A DNA stretch of 64,000 bases from an uncultured Muribaculaceae bacterium (GCA_910579035.1 CAJTSR010000015.1:13489-77488), one strand, 5' to 3'; positions 26,070-35,919 are shown, counted from the stretch's first letter. Notes: generated by a model from the sequence alone, not told the origin. Numbers and translations are program-made.

Positions 26070-27821
26070 ATGAACGAACTAACAGAAATATCCACCGAAA
26101 ACCCGGTTAGCGGAGCCGACGCCCTCCTGAGAGCTATAATAGCCGAGGGCGTCGACACGGTGTTCGGTTATCCCGGAGGGCAGATTCTGCCTGTCTACGA
26201 CGCGTTGTACGACTATACCGACTCGCTCCGCCACATACTCGTTCGCCACGAGCAGGGCGCCATACATGCCGCCGAGGGGTATGCCCGCGCCACAGGACGC
26301 GTGGGCGTGGTCATAGTCACTTCCGGACCCGGCGCAGCCAATGTAATCACCGGCCTTAGCGACGCTATGATGGATTCGACCCCGCTTGTGGTTATCACCG
26401 GGCAGGTCGGGGCGCAATACCTCGGGTCGGACGCCTTCCAGGAAACAGACGTGATAGGCATCACCCAGCCCATAACCAAATGGAGCCTGCAGGTGCGCCA
26501 TGCCGAAGATATAAACAACGCCGTGGCCCGCGCATTCTTCATAGCGCGCAGCGGACGTCCCGGCCCAGTAGTTCTCGACATAGCCCGCGACGCCCAGATA
26601 GGACAGGTACAGACCCCGTACAGCAAAATAAGCTATATCAGAAGTTATAACCCGAATCCGAGAATCAACGAGGAATGCCTGCATTCCGCCGCCAAACTGA
26701 TAAACGAAGCCGCACGCCCGCTTATTCTCGCAGGCCAGGGTGTCACCATATCAGGAGCCGAAAAAGCACTTTGCGACTTTGCCGAAAAGGCATCTATCCC
26801 CGTGGCATCAACGCTGCTCGGACTGTCGGCCATGCCCTCCGGCCACCCGCTCTACAAGGGTATGCTCGGAATGCACGGCAACATCGGGCCAAACTACAAC
26901 ACCAACCGCGCCGACCTCATAATAGGCATCGGAATGCGCTTCGACGACAGGGTGACCGGCGTAGCCTCCAAATACGCCCCGGACGCGAAAATAGTACATA
27001 TCGACATAGACTCGTCGGAGTTCGACAAAGTGGTTGCCTCCACCGTGGCCGTGCACGGCGATGCCGTGCGTGTGCTGGAAGGACTGCTCCCACTGATAGA
27101 ACCCGCTTCCGACAGGCACGAATGGCTCGCAAGCTTTGACGCATGCCGGAACGTCGAAGTTCGCGAAGTGTACTCCCGCGAGCTGCACCGCGAGGGCGAC
27201 GAGCCTATGACTATGGGCGAGGTGGTTGCGGCAGTCAGCTCGGCCACAGGCCACGATGCCATAGCCGTTACCGACGTAGGACAGAACCAAATGATGTCAG
27301 CCCGGTATTTCCAGTTCAAAAATCCGCGCAGCTTCATTTCCTCCGGCGGCCTCGGTACCATGGGCTTCGGACTGCCCGCAGCCATAGGCGCAAAGATAGG
27401 ACGTACAGACAGGACCGTTGTATGCTTTGTGGGCGACGGCGGATTCCAGATGACAGTGCAGGAACTCGGCACGATAATGGAATACGGCATCGCGGTGAAA
27501 ATAGTGATTATGAACAATAATTTTCTCGGAAACGTGCGCCAGTGGCAGAACCTCTTCTATCATCGTCGATTCTCGCAGACACCTCTGCTCAATCCCGACT
27601 TCCGCACCCTTGCAAGCGCTTACGGCATACCGGCCGAAGACGTCAAGACACGCACGGAACTGCCCGGCGCCATAGACCGCATGCTGTCCGACAGCGGGGC
27701 GTATATACTGAACGTCGACATCGACCCTGCCGACATGGTATTCCCCATGACCCCTGCCGGCAAGCCGGTCGACACCATAATGCTCAGTCCCGACAAACTT
27801 TTCGACTCATCGATGCTATGA
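26070..27821 (+). CDS. ilvB: Acetolactate synthase, catalytic subunit
   Basis: A 583-residue thiamine-diphosphate enzyme that condenses pyruvate with pyruvate or 2-ketobutyrate. It shows VFGYPGGQILPVYDAL, the catalytic-Glu region HEQGAIHAAEGYARATG, and the ThDP/Mg site GDGGFQMTVQE with MNNNFLGN. I chose the ATG at 26070, 10 nt after the ilvD stop; an in-frame GTG at 26043 overlaps ilvD and would add nine residues. Its stop overlaps the ATG of ilvN by 4 nt. Confidence 0.95.
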   Translation: MNELTEISTENPVSGADALLRAIIAEGVDTVFGYPGGQILPVYDALYDYTDSLRHILVRHEQGAIHAAEGYARATGRVGVVIVTSGPGAANVITGLSDAMMDSTPLVVITGQVGAQYLGSDAFQETDVIGITQPITKWSLQVRHAEDINNAVARAFFIARSGRPGPVVLDIARDAQIGQVQTPYSKISYIRSYNPNPRINEECLHSAAKLINEAARPLILAGQGVTISGAEKALCDFAEKASIPVASTLLGLSAMPSGHPLYKGMLGMHGNIGPNYNTNRADLIIGIGMRFDDRVTGVASKYAPDAKIVHIDIDSSEFDKVVASTVAVHGDAVRVLEGLLPLIEPASDRHEWLASFDACRNVEVREVYSRELHREGDEPMTMGEVVAAVSSATGHDAIAVTDVGQNQMMSARYFQFKNPRSFISSGGLGTMGFGLPAAIGAKIGRTDRTVVCFVGDGGFQMTVQELGTIMEYGIAVKIVIMNNNFLGNVRQWQNLFYHRRFSQTPLLNPDFRTLASAYGIPAEDVKTRTELPGAIDRMLSDSGAYILNVDIDPADMVFPMTPAGKPVDTIMLSPDKLFDSSML

Positions 27822-28378
27822 CACCACAATCAAACCGACAACTGTTCACCATCACAGTTTATTCTGAAAACTGTGTGGGACTGCTCAACCAAGTATCGGT
27901 GATATTCACCCGCCGCTGCCTCAACATAGAAGACGTGTCGGCAAGCATGTCGTCGGTCCCCGACGTGCACAAACTCACCATCACCACCTGGGCCGACCGC
28001 CCCACGATGGAAAAGGTGGTGAAGCAGATCGAAAAACGAATCGACGTGCTGAAAGTGTTCCTGTTTACAGACGACGACATCGTATATCAGGAAATAGCAC
28101 TGTACAAGGTGCCCACCCACCGCCTACTCGAAGAGCAGAACCTCGAAAGCATAATACGCCACCACGGCGCCCGCATTCTCGAAATGACCCCGGAGTACAC
28201 CGTGCTTGAAAAAGCCGGCCACCCTTGGGAAACAGAGGCCCTCTTCGACCGCCTGCGACGCTACGACATAAAGCAGTTCGTGCGCAGCGGCCGAGTGTGC
28301 GTCACCAAATCGCCGATAGAATATATCGACATATTCCTTCAGGAACAAAACCGCCGAAAAGATGAACCGACCGACTGA
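27818..28378 (+). CDS. ilvN: Acetolactate synthase, regulatory subunit
   Basis: A 186-residue regulatory subunit that would confer feedback inhibition by branched-chain amino acids. Residues about 9-80 form an ACT domain (FTITVYSENCVGLLNQVSVIF), followed by the C-terminal ALS regulatory domain (residues about 85-165). The start at 27818 makes an ATGA overlap with ilvB. Length is in the normal range for IlvN/IlvH in Bacteroidota. Confidence 0.93.
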   Translation: MTPQSNRQLFTITVYSENCVGLLNQVSVIFTRRCLNIEDVSASMSSVPDVHKLTITTWADRPTMEKVVKQIEKRIDVLKVFLFTDDDIVYQEIALYKVPTHRLLEEQNLESIIRHHGARILEMTPEYTVLEKAGHPWETEALFDRLRRYDIKQFVRSGRVCVTKSPIEYIDIFLQEQNRRKDEPTD

Positions 28379-29102
28379 ATACACCCATAAATACACCCTC
28401 ACCGCCGGAGAGAGCAACGCTTGCGGCCGGATGCCGCTCACGCTTGTGACCGAACGAATAATCGAAGTGGCCACCGAGCATGCCAACGCCCTCGGCATAG
28501 GCTATGCCGCACTCATAACCCGCAACATCGGGTGGGTGCTGAGCCGCCTCAGCATAGAGATGACACGCTATCCCATAATCAACGAAGAATATTCGTTCAC
28601 CACATGGATAGAAAGCTACAACAGGCATTTCAGCGAGCGCAACTTCGCCATCCACGACGGCTCAGGAGCCATAATAGGGTATGCGCGCACCGTATGGGTG
28701 GCTATGGACTTCGCATCGCGCACCGTGGCCGACCTCACGGCTTTTGAACGGGAGGCTTTCCCTACAGCCGATCTGCCCTGCCCTATCCCTAAGGCACCCC
28801 GCATAAGCCCGCTCCCGCCCGAAGCCGAGAACGAAAGCTATACTTTCCGCTACTGCGACATCGACTTCAACCGCCATGTCAACACGGTCCGCTACCTCGA
28901 GCTTATACTCAACCACTGGCCTTTGGAACACCACGACAGGCACATAGTGCGCCGCCTCGACCTTATGTTCCACCACGAATGCCGCTTTGGCGAAACGGTG
29001 CGCTTGCTCGTGTCGACCGACGGCGACACTTCGCTATGCGAGCTTGCCAAGGGCAGCGAACGAGCCATCGGCGCCAAAATATGCTGGGCGCCATTATCCT
29101 GA
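28362..29102 (+). CDS. Acyl-ACP thioesterase
   Basis: A 246-residue double hot-dog thioesterase that would release fatty acids from acyl carrier protein. The first half carries LGIGYAALITRNIGWVLSRL and the second half the FRYCDIDFNRHVNTVRYLE segment typical of the FatA/FatB-like and bacterial acyl-ACP thioesterase family (Asn/His active-site positions). It overlaps the 3' end of ilvN by 17 nt and lies 25 nt before ilvC, so it is embedded in the ilv operon. Confidence 0.88.
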   Translation: MNRPTEYTHKYTLTAGESNACGRMPLTLVTERIIEVATEHANALGIGYAALITRNIGWVLSRLSIEMTRYPIINEEYSFTTWIESYNRHFSERNFAIHDGSGAIIGYARTVWVAMDFASRTVADLTAFEREAFPTADLPCPIPKAPRISPLPPEAENESYTFRYCDIDFNRHVNTVRYLELILNHWPLEHHDRHIVRRLDLMFHHECRFGETVRLLVSTDGDTSLCELAKGSERAIGAKICWAPLS

Positions 29103-29127
29103 AAAATAACGACAAAACCACAATAAT

Positions 29128-30171
29128 ATGGCAAAATTAAACTTCGGCGGAGTTGAGGAAACCGTCGTGACACGTACAGAATATCCCCTCGAAAAAGCCC
29201 GCGAGGCACTCTCCGGCGAAACAATCGCAGTAATCGGATACGGAGTTCAAGGCCCGGGACAGAGCCTAAACCTCCGCGACAACGGATTCAATGTGATAGT
29301 CGGCCAGCGCCCCGGCAAGACATACGACAAAGCCGTGGCCGACTGCTGGGTACCCGGCGAAACCCTTTTCAGCATAGAGGAAGCCTGCCGCCGTGGCACA
29401 ATAATAATGTGCCTGCTGTCTGACGCCGCCGTGCTCAGCGTGTGGCCCACAATCAAAGCCAATCTCAAACAGGGCGACGCGCTTTATTTCTCGCACGGAT
29501 TCGCCATCACATGGAACGACCGCACAGGCGTGGTGCCTCCTGCCGACGTCGACGTGATAATGGTCGCCCCCAAAGGCTCGGGAACCACAGTTCGCAGCCT
29601 TTTCCTTGAAGGACGCGGCATAAATTCGTCGTATGCCGTGGAGCAGGATTATACCGGGCGCGCACTCGACCGTACCATAGCACTCGGCATAGGAATCGGT
29701 TCGGGCTACCTGTTTGAAACAACCTTTGCCCGCGAAGCCACGAGCGACCTTACCGGCGAGCGAGGTGCGTTGATGGGCGCAATCCAAGGGCTGTTCGCGG
29801 CCCAGTACGAGGTTTTGCGCGAACACGGCCACACCCCCTCCGAGGCTTTCAATGAAACCGTGGAGGAACTTACCCAGTCGCTTATGCCGCTGTTTGCGGC
29901 AAAAGGCATGGACTGGATGTACGCCAACTGTTCCACGACAGCGCAACGCGGCGCCCTCGACTGGATGACGCCTTTCCACGATGCCATAAAGCCTGTGATG
30001 GAGCTGCTGTACGACAGCGTTAGCAGCGGTCGTGAGGCCCAGATCGCCATTGACGCCAATTCGCGCCCCGACTACCGCGAAGGCCTTGAAGAGGAGCTGC
30101 GCCGGATGCGCGAAAGCGAGCTATGGCGCACCGCCGAAACAGTGCGCAAACTCCGCCCTGAAAACATATAA
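29128..30171 (+). CDS. ilvC: Ketol-acid reductoisomerase
   Basis: A 347-residue class I reductoisomerase that converts acetolactate to dihydroxyisovalerate. The Rossmann motif is GYGVQGPGQSLNLRDNG, followed by GQRPGKTYDKA. The His in YFSHGFAI and the APKGSGTTVR segment are conserved, as are the metal-binding DLTGERG and the later ETVEELTQS stretch. It ends the ilv operon just before a terminator at 30178. Confidence 0.95.
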   Translation: MAKLNFGGVEETVVTRTEYPLEKAREALSGETIAVIGYGVQGPGQSLNLRDNGFNVIVGQRPGKTYDKAVADCWVPGETLFSIEEACRRGTIIMCLLSDAAVLSVWPTIKANLKQGDALYFSHGFAITWNDRTGVVPPADVDVIMVAPKGSGTTVRSLFLEGRGINSSYAVEQDYTGRALDRTIALGIGIGSGYLFETTFAREATSDLTGERGALMGAIQGLFAAQYEVLREHGHTPSEAFNETVEELTQSLMPLFAAKGMDWMYANCSTTAQRGALDWMTPFHDAIKPVMELLYDSVSSGREAQIAIDANSRPDYREGLEEELRRMRESELWRTAETVRKLRPENI

Positions 30172-30177
30172 CTTACC

Positions 30178-30217
30178 AAACGGCTCCGCTGCGACTCAAT
30201 GGCAACGGAGCCGTTTT
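30178..30217 (+). terminator. Terminator of the ilv operon
   Basis: AAACGGCTCCG (30178-30188) pairs with CGGAGCCGTTT (30206-30216), followed by a short T-rich tail. Confidence 0.8.
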
Positions 30218-30301
30218 CGCTTTACACAATAGAGCTGCCGATATGCCGTTATTACATTGAACAGGCACGAACTTATTGCGCTATCTCTATGCTCTTAGTT
30301 A

Positions 30302-30332
30302 TTGCAAAAAGACGTTCGATGTATTAACTTTG
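30302..30332 (+). promoter_or_regulatory. Promoter of the porQ-cmk-ispH genes
   Basis: TTG (30302-30304) and TAACTTTG (30325-30332) are 20 nt apart. The -7 element ends only 9 nt before the porQ ATG at 30342, so the leader would be very short. Confidence 0.65.
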
Positions 30333-30341
30333 CATACGCAA

Positions 30342-31373
30342 ATGCTATCTTCCCTTACATACAGAATTATCGGCACAATATTGCTCGCAGGCGCCATGGT
30401 GCAACCGCTGAACGCTCAGGACGGCGGCTCTACGGCATATAACTTCCTCAACGTCACCTCGTCGGCAAAAATATACGGACTCGGAGGCGTCAACATAAGC
30501 CTTGTCGATGACGATATAAACGTTATCGACCAAAACCCGGCACTGCTCGGAAGCGAGATGAGTAACACCGCGAGCGTCAACTATATGCGCTATCTCGGCG
30601 GTTCCAACTTTGCCGGTGCCCGCTACGGACGCTCAGCAGGAGAACGCGGAGCATGGGCCGCTTCCATACAGTACTTCGGCTATGGCTCGATGAAGGAAAC
30701 GCTACCCGACGGTTCCGTTGTAGGTTCATTCTCGCCCAAAGACGTGGCTTTCGGCGGCACATATTCCCACGACATCACGAGCCGTCTGCGCGGCGGCATA
30801 GCTCTCAAAGCCCTTTACAGCGGCTATGCGGAATACTCTGCTTTCGCCATCGCCACCGACCTCGGCATCAACTACTACGATTCCGACCGTGACCTTTCGC
30901 TGTCGGTAGTACTTGCCAATCTCGGAGGACAGGTCAAGCGCTTCAATCAGGCTTACGACCGACTGCCATTCGACGTAAGACTCGGCTGGAGCCAGACTTT
31001 CGGCACATTCCCCGTGCGCTTCTCTGTCACTGCATGGAATCTCACAAAATGGAAGCTACCCTACTTTGAAACCGGCGACGGCAGCAACTCAGCCACAGCC
31101 GTGCTAAAAGAAGGATTTATGTCGAACCTATTCCGCCACCTTGTGTTCGGCGCAGACCTTGTGGCTCATCCCAACTACTACATATCGCTCGGGTACAACT
31201 ACAAGACACGCACGGATATGAGCACGTATTCACGAAATTTCCTATCGGGATTCTCGCTCGGAGCGGGCCTGAAAGTGAAGAGTTTCGGATTCGGGATAGC
31301 GTTTGCCCAGCCTCACAGCGGAGGAAGCACCTTTATGCTAAATTTAGGATTAAATATCGACGAAATACTCTGA
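30342..31373 (+). CDS. porQ: Type IX secretion system protein PorQ
   Basis: A 343-residue outer membrane beta-barrel protein of the PorV/PorQ group. The start at 30342 places a signal peptide ending VQPLNAQ at the N-terminus; a longer frame from 30276 runs through the promoter. The mature part opens GGSTAYNFLNVTSSAKIYGLG with an NPALLG motif near residue 65, as in PorQ, and continues in alternating aromatic strands. T9SS exports proteins through the outer membrane and anchors them to the surface. The rest of the secretion machinery is not in this window. Confidence 0.85.
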   Translation: MLSSLTYRIIGTILLAGAMVQPLNAQDGGSTAYNFLNVTSSAKIYGLGGVNISLVDDDINVIDQNPALLGSEMSNTASVNYMRYLGGSNFAGARYGRSAGERGAWAASIQYFGYGSMKETLPDGSVVGSFSPKDVAFGGTYSHDITSRLRGGIALKALYSGYAEYSAFAIATDLGINYYDSDRDLSLSVVLANLGGQVKRFNQAYDRLPFDVRLGWSQTFGTFPVRFSVTAWNLTKWKLPYFETGDGSNSATAVLKEGFMSNLFRHLVFGADLVAHPNYYISLGYNYKTRTDMSTYSRNFLSGFSLGAGLKVKSFGFGIAFAQPHSGGSTFMLNLGLNIDEIL

Positions 31374-31377
31374 AACA

Positions 31378-32082
31378 GTGGAACAGACACAACACTCCCC
31401 CATAATAATAGCCATCGACGGCTTCTCCTCTTCGGGCAAAAGCACCATGGCCCGCCGCCTCGCGGCAACCGTGGGTTACCGTTATCTTGACACAGGCGCA
31501 ATGTACCGCGCGGTGACACTCTACGCCCTCGACCACGGTCTTTTTCTTCCGGACAGCACTCCCGACACCTCTGCCATCATAGCGGCGTTGCCGTCGATAC
31601 ACATCGACTTCGCCGTACAGCCCGACGGCACTCAGCACACCCTGCTCAACGGCAAGGACGTCGAAGCAGAAATACGGCGCCTGCGTGTGTCGGAAGCCGT
31701 TTCGCCGGTAGCCGCCATCGCCGAGGTACGCCACGCCATGGTGGCCAAGCAGCAGGAGCTGGGGCGCGACAAAGGCATAGTTGTGGACGGCCGCGACATC
31801 GGCACGGTTGTTTTCCCCGATGCAGAGCTGAAAATATATGTAGACGCCTCGGCCGAAACACGTGCACGCCGGCGCTTCAAGGAAATGGTGGAGAAAGGCG
31901 CCGCAGTGAATTATGAAGAAGTGCTTGCCAACGTGGTACACCGCGACCATATCGACTCGACCCGCGCCGAAAGCCCCCTGCGCCGTGCCGACGACGCCAT
32001 AGCTCTCGACAACTCCGAGATGACACTCGAGGAGCAGGACGCTTGGCTTTTAGAACAATTCCGACGCGCGGCAGGATTATGA
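31378..32082 (+). CDS. cmk: Cytidylate kinase
   Basis: A 234-residue NMP kinase that phosphorylates CMP and dCMP. It starts with GTG, 4 nt after the porQ stop. The P loop is DGFSSSGKS (14-22), followed by YLDTGAMYRAVTLYAL, VDGRDIGTVVFPDA and a lid region with RRFKEM. Length is normal. Its stop overlaps the ispH start by 4 nt. Confidence 0.93.
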   Translation: MEQTQHSPIIIAIDGFSSSGKSTMARRLAATVGYRYLDTGAMYRAVTLYALDHGLFLPDSTPDTSAIIAALPSIHIDFAVQPDGTQHTLLNGKDVEAEIRRLRVSEAVSPVAAIAEVRHAMVAKQQELGRDKGIVVDGRDIGTVVFPDAELKIYVDASAETRARRRFKEMVEKGAAVNYEEVLANVVHRDHIDSTRAESPLRRADDAIALDNSEMTLEEQDAWLLEQFRRAAGL

Positions 32083-32948
32083 CTGAAATAGAGATCGACA
32101 GCGAGTCGGGCTTCTGCTTCGGGGTGGTGACTGCCATACGCAAGGCGGAAGAAGAACTTGCCAAGAGCGGGACACTGTTCTGCCTCGGCGACATTGTGCA
32201 CAACTCGGGCGAGGTGGAAAGGCTGCAGGACAAGGGACTACGAACTATCACCCACGACGACCTCTCGCAGTTGCGCAACGTGAAAGTACTCCTGCGCGCG
32301 CACGGCGAGCCGCCTTCCACATACCGCACAGCATCGGCCAACGGCATAGAGATAATCGACGCCACATGCCCCGTGGTGCTGAAGCTGCAACAACGCATAA
32401 AGGCTCTTTACGACAATTCCGAGCCGGACGAACGACCGCAGATAGTGATATACGGCAAAGTAGGCCATGCCGAAGTCAACGGGCTGGTTGGCCAGACCGA
32501 GGGCCATGCAATCGTGGTGGAAGACATCGCCGGGCTCGACCTCGTAGACTTCGGGCGCCCCGTGGCGCTATACTCGCAGACAACGAAATCGCTCGAAGGA
32601 TTCAACGCCATAATAGCCGAAATAGAACGCCGAATGCAGCCCGGAGTAGAGTTCCGCTACTTCGACACAATCTGCCGCCAAGTATCGAACCGCGTAGACC
32701 GTCTGCGACGCTTCGCCCGTGGCAAAGACGTGGTATTGTTCGTGGCCGGAGCCAAAAGCAGCAACGGTAAAATATTGTTCGGGCACTGCCTTGACGAAAA
32801 TCCGCGCACGCACCTTCTCGCCGACGAAAGCGGGCTGCGCGGCGAATGGTTCGACGGCGCCTCCACAGTGGGGATATGCGGAGCCACTTCCACCCCGCGC
32901 TGGCTGATGGAGCGTGTGCGCGATTCGCTCGCCAATCTCCTGCAATGA
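32079..32948 (+). CDS. ispH: 4-hydroxy-3-methylbut-2-enyl diphosphate reductase
   Basis: A 289-residue [4Fe-4S] enzyme catalysing the last step of the methylerythritol phosphate pathway (IPP and DMAPP). The cluster cysteines fall in GFCFGV (near residue 11), DATCPVV and DTICRQVSNR. The conserved HGEPP-type loop, the Ser/Asn pair GAKSSNGK and the ATSTPRWLMERV end are present. The start at 32079 overlaps the cmk stop (ATGA). The next gene also overlaps by 4 nt. Confidence 0.94.
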   Translation: MTEIEIDSESGFCFGVVTAIRKAEEELAKSGTLFCLGDIVHNSGEVERLQDKGLRTITHDDLSQLRNVKVLLRAHGEPPSTYRTASANGIEIIDATCPVVLKLQQRIKALYDNSEPDERPQIVIYGKVGHAEVNGLVGQTEGHAIVVEDIAGLDLVDFGRPVALYSQTTKSLEGFNAIIAEIERRMQPGVEFRYFDTICRQVSNRVDRLRRFARGKDVVLFVAGAKSSNGKILFGHCLDENPRTHLLADESGLRGEWFDGASTVGICGATSTPRWLMERVRDSLANLLQ

Positions 32949-33439
32949 AAGACTTCATAGCGATCGACGTAGAAACTGCCAACGAACAGCCTTCGAGCGT
33001 GTGCGCCATAGGCGCCGTGAAGGTGCGCGACGGCATCGTGTGCGACAGCCGTTACACCCTCGTCTGTCCCGAACCGAACTATTATAAATATTTCTGCACC
33101 CGTGTGCACGGCCTTTGCGACGACGATACTTGGAACGCTCCCTCTTTCGGCACCGTATGGGCAGAGTGGGAGGAATGGTTCGAAGGGCTGCCCATGGTAG
33201 CCCACAACGCTCCATTTGACAGCCGTTGCATAGCGGCAGCATGCCGTATATACGGCCTTGACAAGCCGGAAATATGGCTCGACACCCTTGCAGAGGCACG
33301 CCGCAGCATACCCCGGGGAATGCTTGCGTCAAAATCGCTTGACAGCCTGTGCGATTTTTTCGGCATACCGCTTGAATGCCACCACAACGCGCTCGACGAC
33401 GCCCTTGCCTGCGCCAAGTTAGGAATAATACTACTATGA
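32945..33439 (+). CDS. DEDDh 3'-5' exonuclease
   Basis: A 164-residue exonuclease similar to the epsilon subunit of DNA polymerase III. The ExoI motif is IDVETAN with Asp8 and Glu10, ExoII is HNAPFDSRC and ExoIII is HNALDDA, giving the complete DEDDh set. Stand-alone proteins of this size and fold occur widely; this one could proofread or trim RNA or DNA ends. It overlaps ispH by 4 nt and the next gene by 4 nt. Confidence 0.85.
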   Translation: MKDFIAIDVETANEQPSSVCAIGAVKVRDGIVCDSRYTLVCPEPNYYKYFCTRVHGLCDDDTWNAPSFGTVWAEWEEWFEGLPMVAHNAPFDSRCIAAACRIYGLDKPEIWLDTLAEARRSIPRGMLASKSLDSLCDFFGIPLECHHNALDDALACAKLGIILL

Positions 33440-33717
33440 AAATCATATTGTACACCCTCGTCTGCGCCGCCGTCGCGCTCAGTGCCTGCAACAATTCCGA
33501 CGCTACCGAAGCCGAGATGGAACTTGCGCGCGCCACAGGGCGCGCCGACGCAATGAAGGCCGTGGTGGAAGACTCAGGCTCCATGCCTCGCGAACGCGCC
33601 ATATTCGCCATTCGCGGCCGCGAAACGATGCTCCGTGACGCCGGATTTACCACCTGCGCAGACATATACATCTCCGAAGCTGAAAAAGTGCTTCGCGACA
33701 GCTTGGTCATAGAATAA
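33436..33717 (+). CDS. Small lipoprotein
   Basis: A 93-residue protein from the ATG at 33436 (4-nt overlap with the exonuclease gene). The signal peptide ends LSAC, giving Cys18 as the lipid site, followed by an acidic helix-rich mature part with CxxAEMELAR-like content. I do not recognise the family. It is the last gene of the porQ-cmk-ispH-exonuclease series. Confidence 0.72.
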   Translation: MKIILYTLVCAAVALSACNNSDATEAEMELARATGRADAMKAVVEDSGSMPRERAIFAIRGRETMLRDAGFTTCADIYISEAEKVLRDSLVIE

Positions 33718-33833
33718 CGGTTCACTTAATAATTTCTGTTAAACTATACTCTCATCGCAATAGGCTTCCGCAACCAAACACGGTACTGAGGCGTTGTAAT
33801 CATATACCGACTAACGCTTTAACTATTGTAGAG

Positions 33834-34445
33834 ATGAAGAACTTAGCCAACGGACTTTTCCATATCGTTACCATCGACGAACGCACACCGCGCTGCGGAG
33901 GCATACTCGTGGCAGAGCCTTTTCTGAAAGACAACTACTTCAGCCACGGCGTTGTGTCGCTTATCGACTATCTGCCCGAAGAAGGAGCCACAGGGATAGT
34001 AATGAACAACCGCACGGACTATATGCTCTCCGACCTCCTTGAAGGCACGCAGCCCGAAGTAGACCTGAGAGTATTCTGCGGCGGCCCCCTGGGTCTTGAC
34101 AGGCTGTACTTCGTGCATACATTGGGCAGCGATATAGTACCCGGAGCACGCGAATACTCGCCGGGACTGTACGTCGGCGGTGATTTCGACGCCGTACTCG
34201 ACTATATCAACTGCGGATTCGACACCGACGGCATAATACGGTTCTTCATAGGCTATTCCAACTGGGCGCCCGGGCAGCTTGAGCGCGAAATACGAGAAGG
34301 CACATGGGCACAGGCTCCGAGTACAGATTTTGACGCAGACATACTCCGGGACGAAGCCGACAGCTACTGGCACCGCGCCGTGCGCACACTCGGCGAGGCA
34401 TACCGCCCGTGGCAGCTGCTGCCACGCACCCCCTCGCATAACTAA
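33834..34445 (+). CDS. YqgE/AlgH (DUF179) family protein
   Basis: A 203-residue soluble protein of the UPF0301/DUF179 family. Family marks are GGILVAEPFLKDNYFSHGV near the start, GATGIVMNN, VFCGGPLG and RFFIGYSNWAPGQLEREI. The cellular role is not known; links to alginate control in Pseudomonas do not transfer here. It has an own 117-nt upstream region without a clear consensus promoter. Confidence 0.92.
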   Translation: MKNLANGLFHIVTIDERTPRCGGILVAEPFLKDNYFSHGVVSLIDYLPEEGATGIVMNNRTDYMLSDLLEGTQPEVDLRVFCGGPLGLDRLYFVHTLGSDIVPGAREYSPGLYVGGDFDAVLDYINCGFDTDGIIRFFIGYSNWAPGQLEREIREGTWAQAPSTDFDADILRDEADSYWHRAVRTLGEAYRPWQLLPRTPSHN

Positions 34446-34533
34446 ATGCCGCTGAATGCCATATGCCGTAACAGATTCGCGGTAATAAAGATTTTTTAGC
34501 GCTGAGGTGGCGCGTAATGTCGTGGAAAATGGT

Positions 34534-34541
34534 TAATTTTG
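34534..34541 (+). promoter_or_regulatory. -7 element before pgk
   Basis: TAATTTTG matches TAnnTTTG; no TTTG is visible at the -33 position. The leader would be about 65 nt. Confidence 0.5.
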
Positions 34542-34615
34542 CAGGTACGGACAGTGGCATACTCCGTCCGCCACTAACAAGACTATTAACTAACATATCA
34601 ATTACCCTATAAGAG

Positions 34616-35863
34616 ATGACAATCGACAATTTTGACTTCAAGGGCAAAAAAGCTATCGTACGCGTAGACTTCAATGTGCCTCTGGATGAAAACGGCAACA
34701 TCACCGACGATACCCGTATCCGCGGAGCTCTTCCCACCCTCAAAAAAATACTCGCCGACGGCGGCTCGCTTATCATAATGAGCCATATGGGCAAGCCCAA
34801 AGGCAAGGTTAACCCCAAATTCTCCCTCGGCCAGATTAAGGACGCCGTAGCCAAGGCTCTCGGAACCGACGTGGCTTTTGCCGACGACTGCATGGCGGCA
34901 GCCGACATGGCAGCAGCCCTCCAGCCCGGTCAGGCACTCCTGCTCGAAAACCTTCGCTTCTATCCCGAAGAAGAAGGCAAGCCCGTGGGCATCGACAAAG
35001 AAGATCCCGCATACGAGGCTGCCAAGAAAGAAATGAAAGAACGCCAGAAAGAATTTGCAAAGAAACTGGCTTCTTACGCCGACGTATATGTGAATGATGC
35101 TTTCGGCACCGCACACCGCCGTCACGCTTCCACAGCAGTGGTTGCCGATTACTTCGATGCCGACCACAAAATGCTCGGCTACCTTATGGAAAAAGAAGTA
35201 AAGGCCGTAGACAATATCCTCAAAGATATCCGTCGTCCGTTCACCGCCATCATGGGTGGCTCGAAGGTATCGACAAAAATCGGTATCATCGAAAACCTTA
35301 TGGACAAGGTTGACAACCTGATTCTCTGCGGCGGTATGACCTACACCTTCGCCAAAGCCATGGGCGGAAACGTGGGTATATCCATCTGCGAAAACGACAA
35401 ACTCGACCTCGCTCTCGACATTATGAAGAAAGCGAAAGAAAAAGGCGTGAACCTCGTTCTCGGCACCGACTGTGTTGCCGGCGACGCATTCAGCAACGAC
35501 GCCAACACTCAGATCTGCTCTGTAATGGAAATTCCCGAAGGCTGGGAAGGCCTTGACGCAGGTCCCAAAACCCGCGAACTCTTCACTGCCGCAATCGTTC
35601 CTTCCAAGACCATTCTCTGGAACGGCCCTGCAGGCGTGTTTGAATTCGACAACTTCACAGCCGGCAGCCGCGCTATCGCTGATGCCGTTGTTGAAGCTAC
35701 CAAGAACGGCGCCTTCTCCCTCGTGGGCGGTGGCGACTCTGTAGCCTGCATCAACAAGTTCGGCCTTGCCGACGAAGTTTCCTATGTATCGACCGGCGGC
35801 GGCGCCCTGCTCGAAGCCATCGAAGGGAAAGTTCTTCCCGGCGTAGCCGCTATCAAAGGCTAA
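34616..35863 (+). CDS. pgk: Phosphoglycerate kinase
   Basis: A 415-residue glycolytic enzyme that makes ATP from 1,3-bisphosphoglycerate. It carries [47 protein letters not shown], the [11 protein letters not shown] nucleotide segment and the C-terminal GGGDSVA and [13 protein letters not shown] loops. The codon choice (CTC, AAG, GGC) looks like that of a highly expressed gene. It stands alone, with a -7 element upstream and a strong terminator downstream. Confidence 0.96.
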   Translation: MTIDNFDFKGKKAIVRVDFNVPLDENGNITDDTRIRGALPTLKKILADGGSLIIMSHMGKPKGKVNPKFSLGQIKDAVAKALGTDVAFADDCMAAADMAAALQPGQALLLENLRFYPEEEGKPVGIDKEDPAYEAAKKEMKERQKEFAKKLASYADVYVNDAFGTAHRRHASTAVVADYFDADHKMLGYLMEKEVKAVDNILKDIRRPFTAIMGGSKVSTKIGIIENLMDKVDNLILCGGMTYTFAKAMGGNVGISICENDKLDLALDIMKKAKEKGVNLVLGTDCVAGDAFSNDANTQICSVMEIPEGWEGLDAGPKTRELFTAAIVPSKTILWNGPAGVFEFDNFTAGSRAIADAVVEATKNGAFSLVGGGDSVACINKFGLADEVSYVSTGGGALLEAIEGKVLPGVAAIKG

Positions 35864-35887
35864 TCCATAACTGCATACAGCAATGGC

Positions 35888-35919
35888 GGAGGACGCAAAT
35901 CTTTTTGCGTCCTCCTCTT
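35888..35919 (+). terminator. Terminator after pgk
   Basis: GGAGGACGCAAA (35888-35899) pairs with TTTGCGTCCTCC (35904-35915) around a TCTT loop. Confidence 0.85.
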
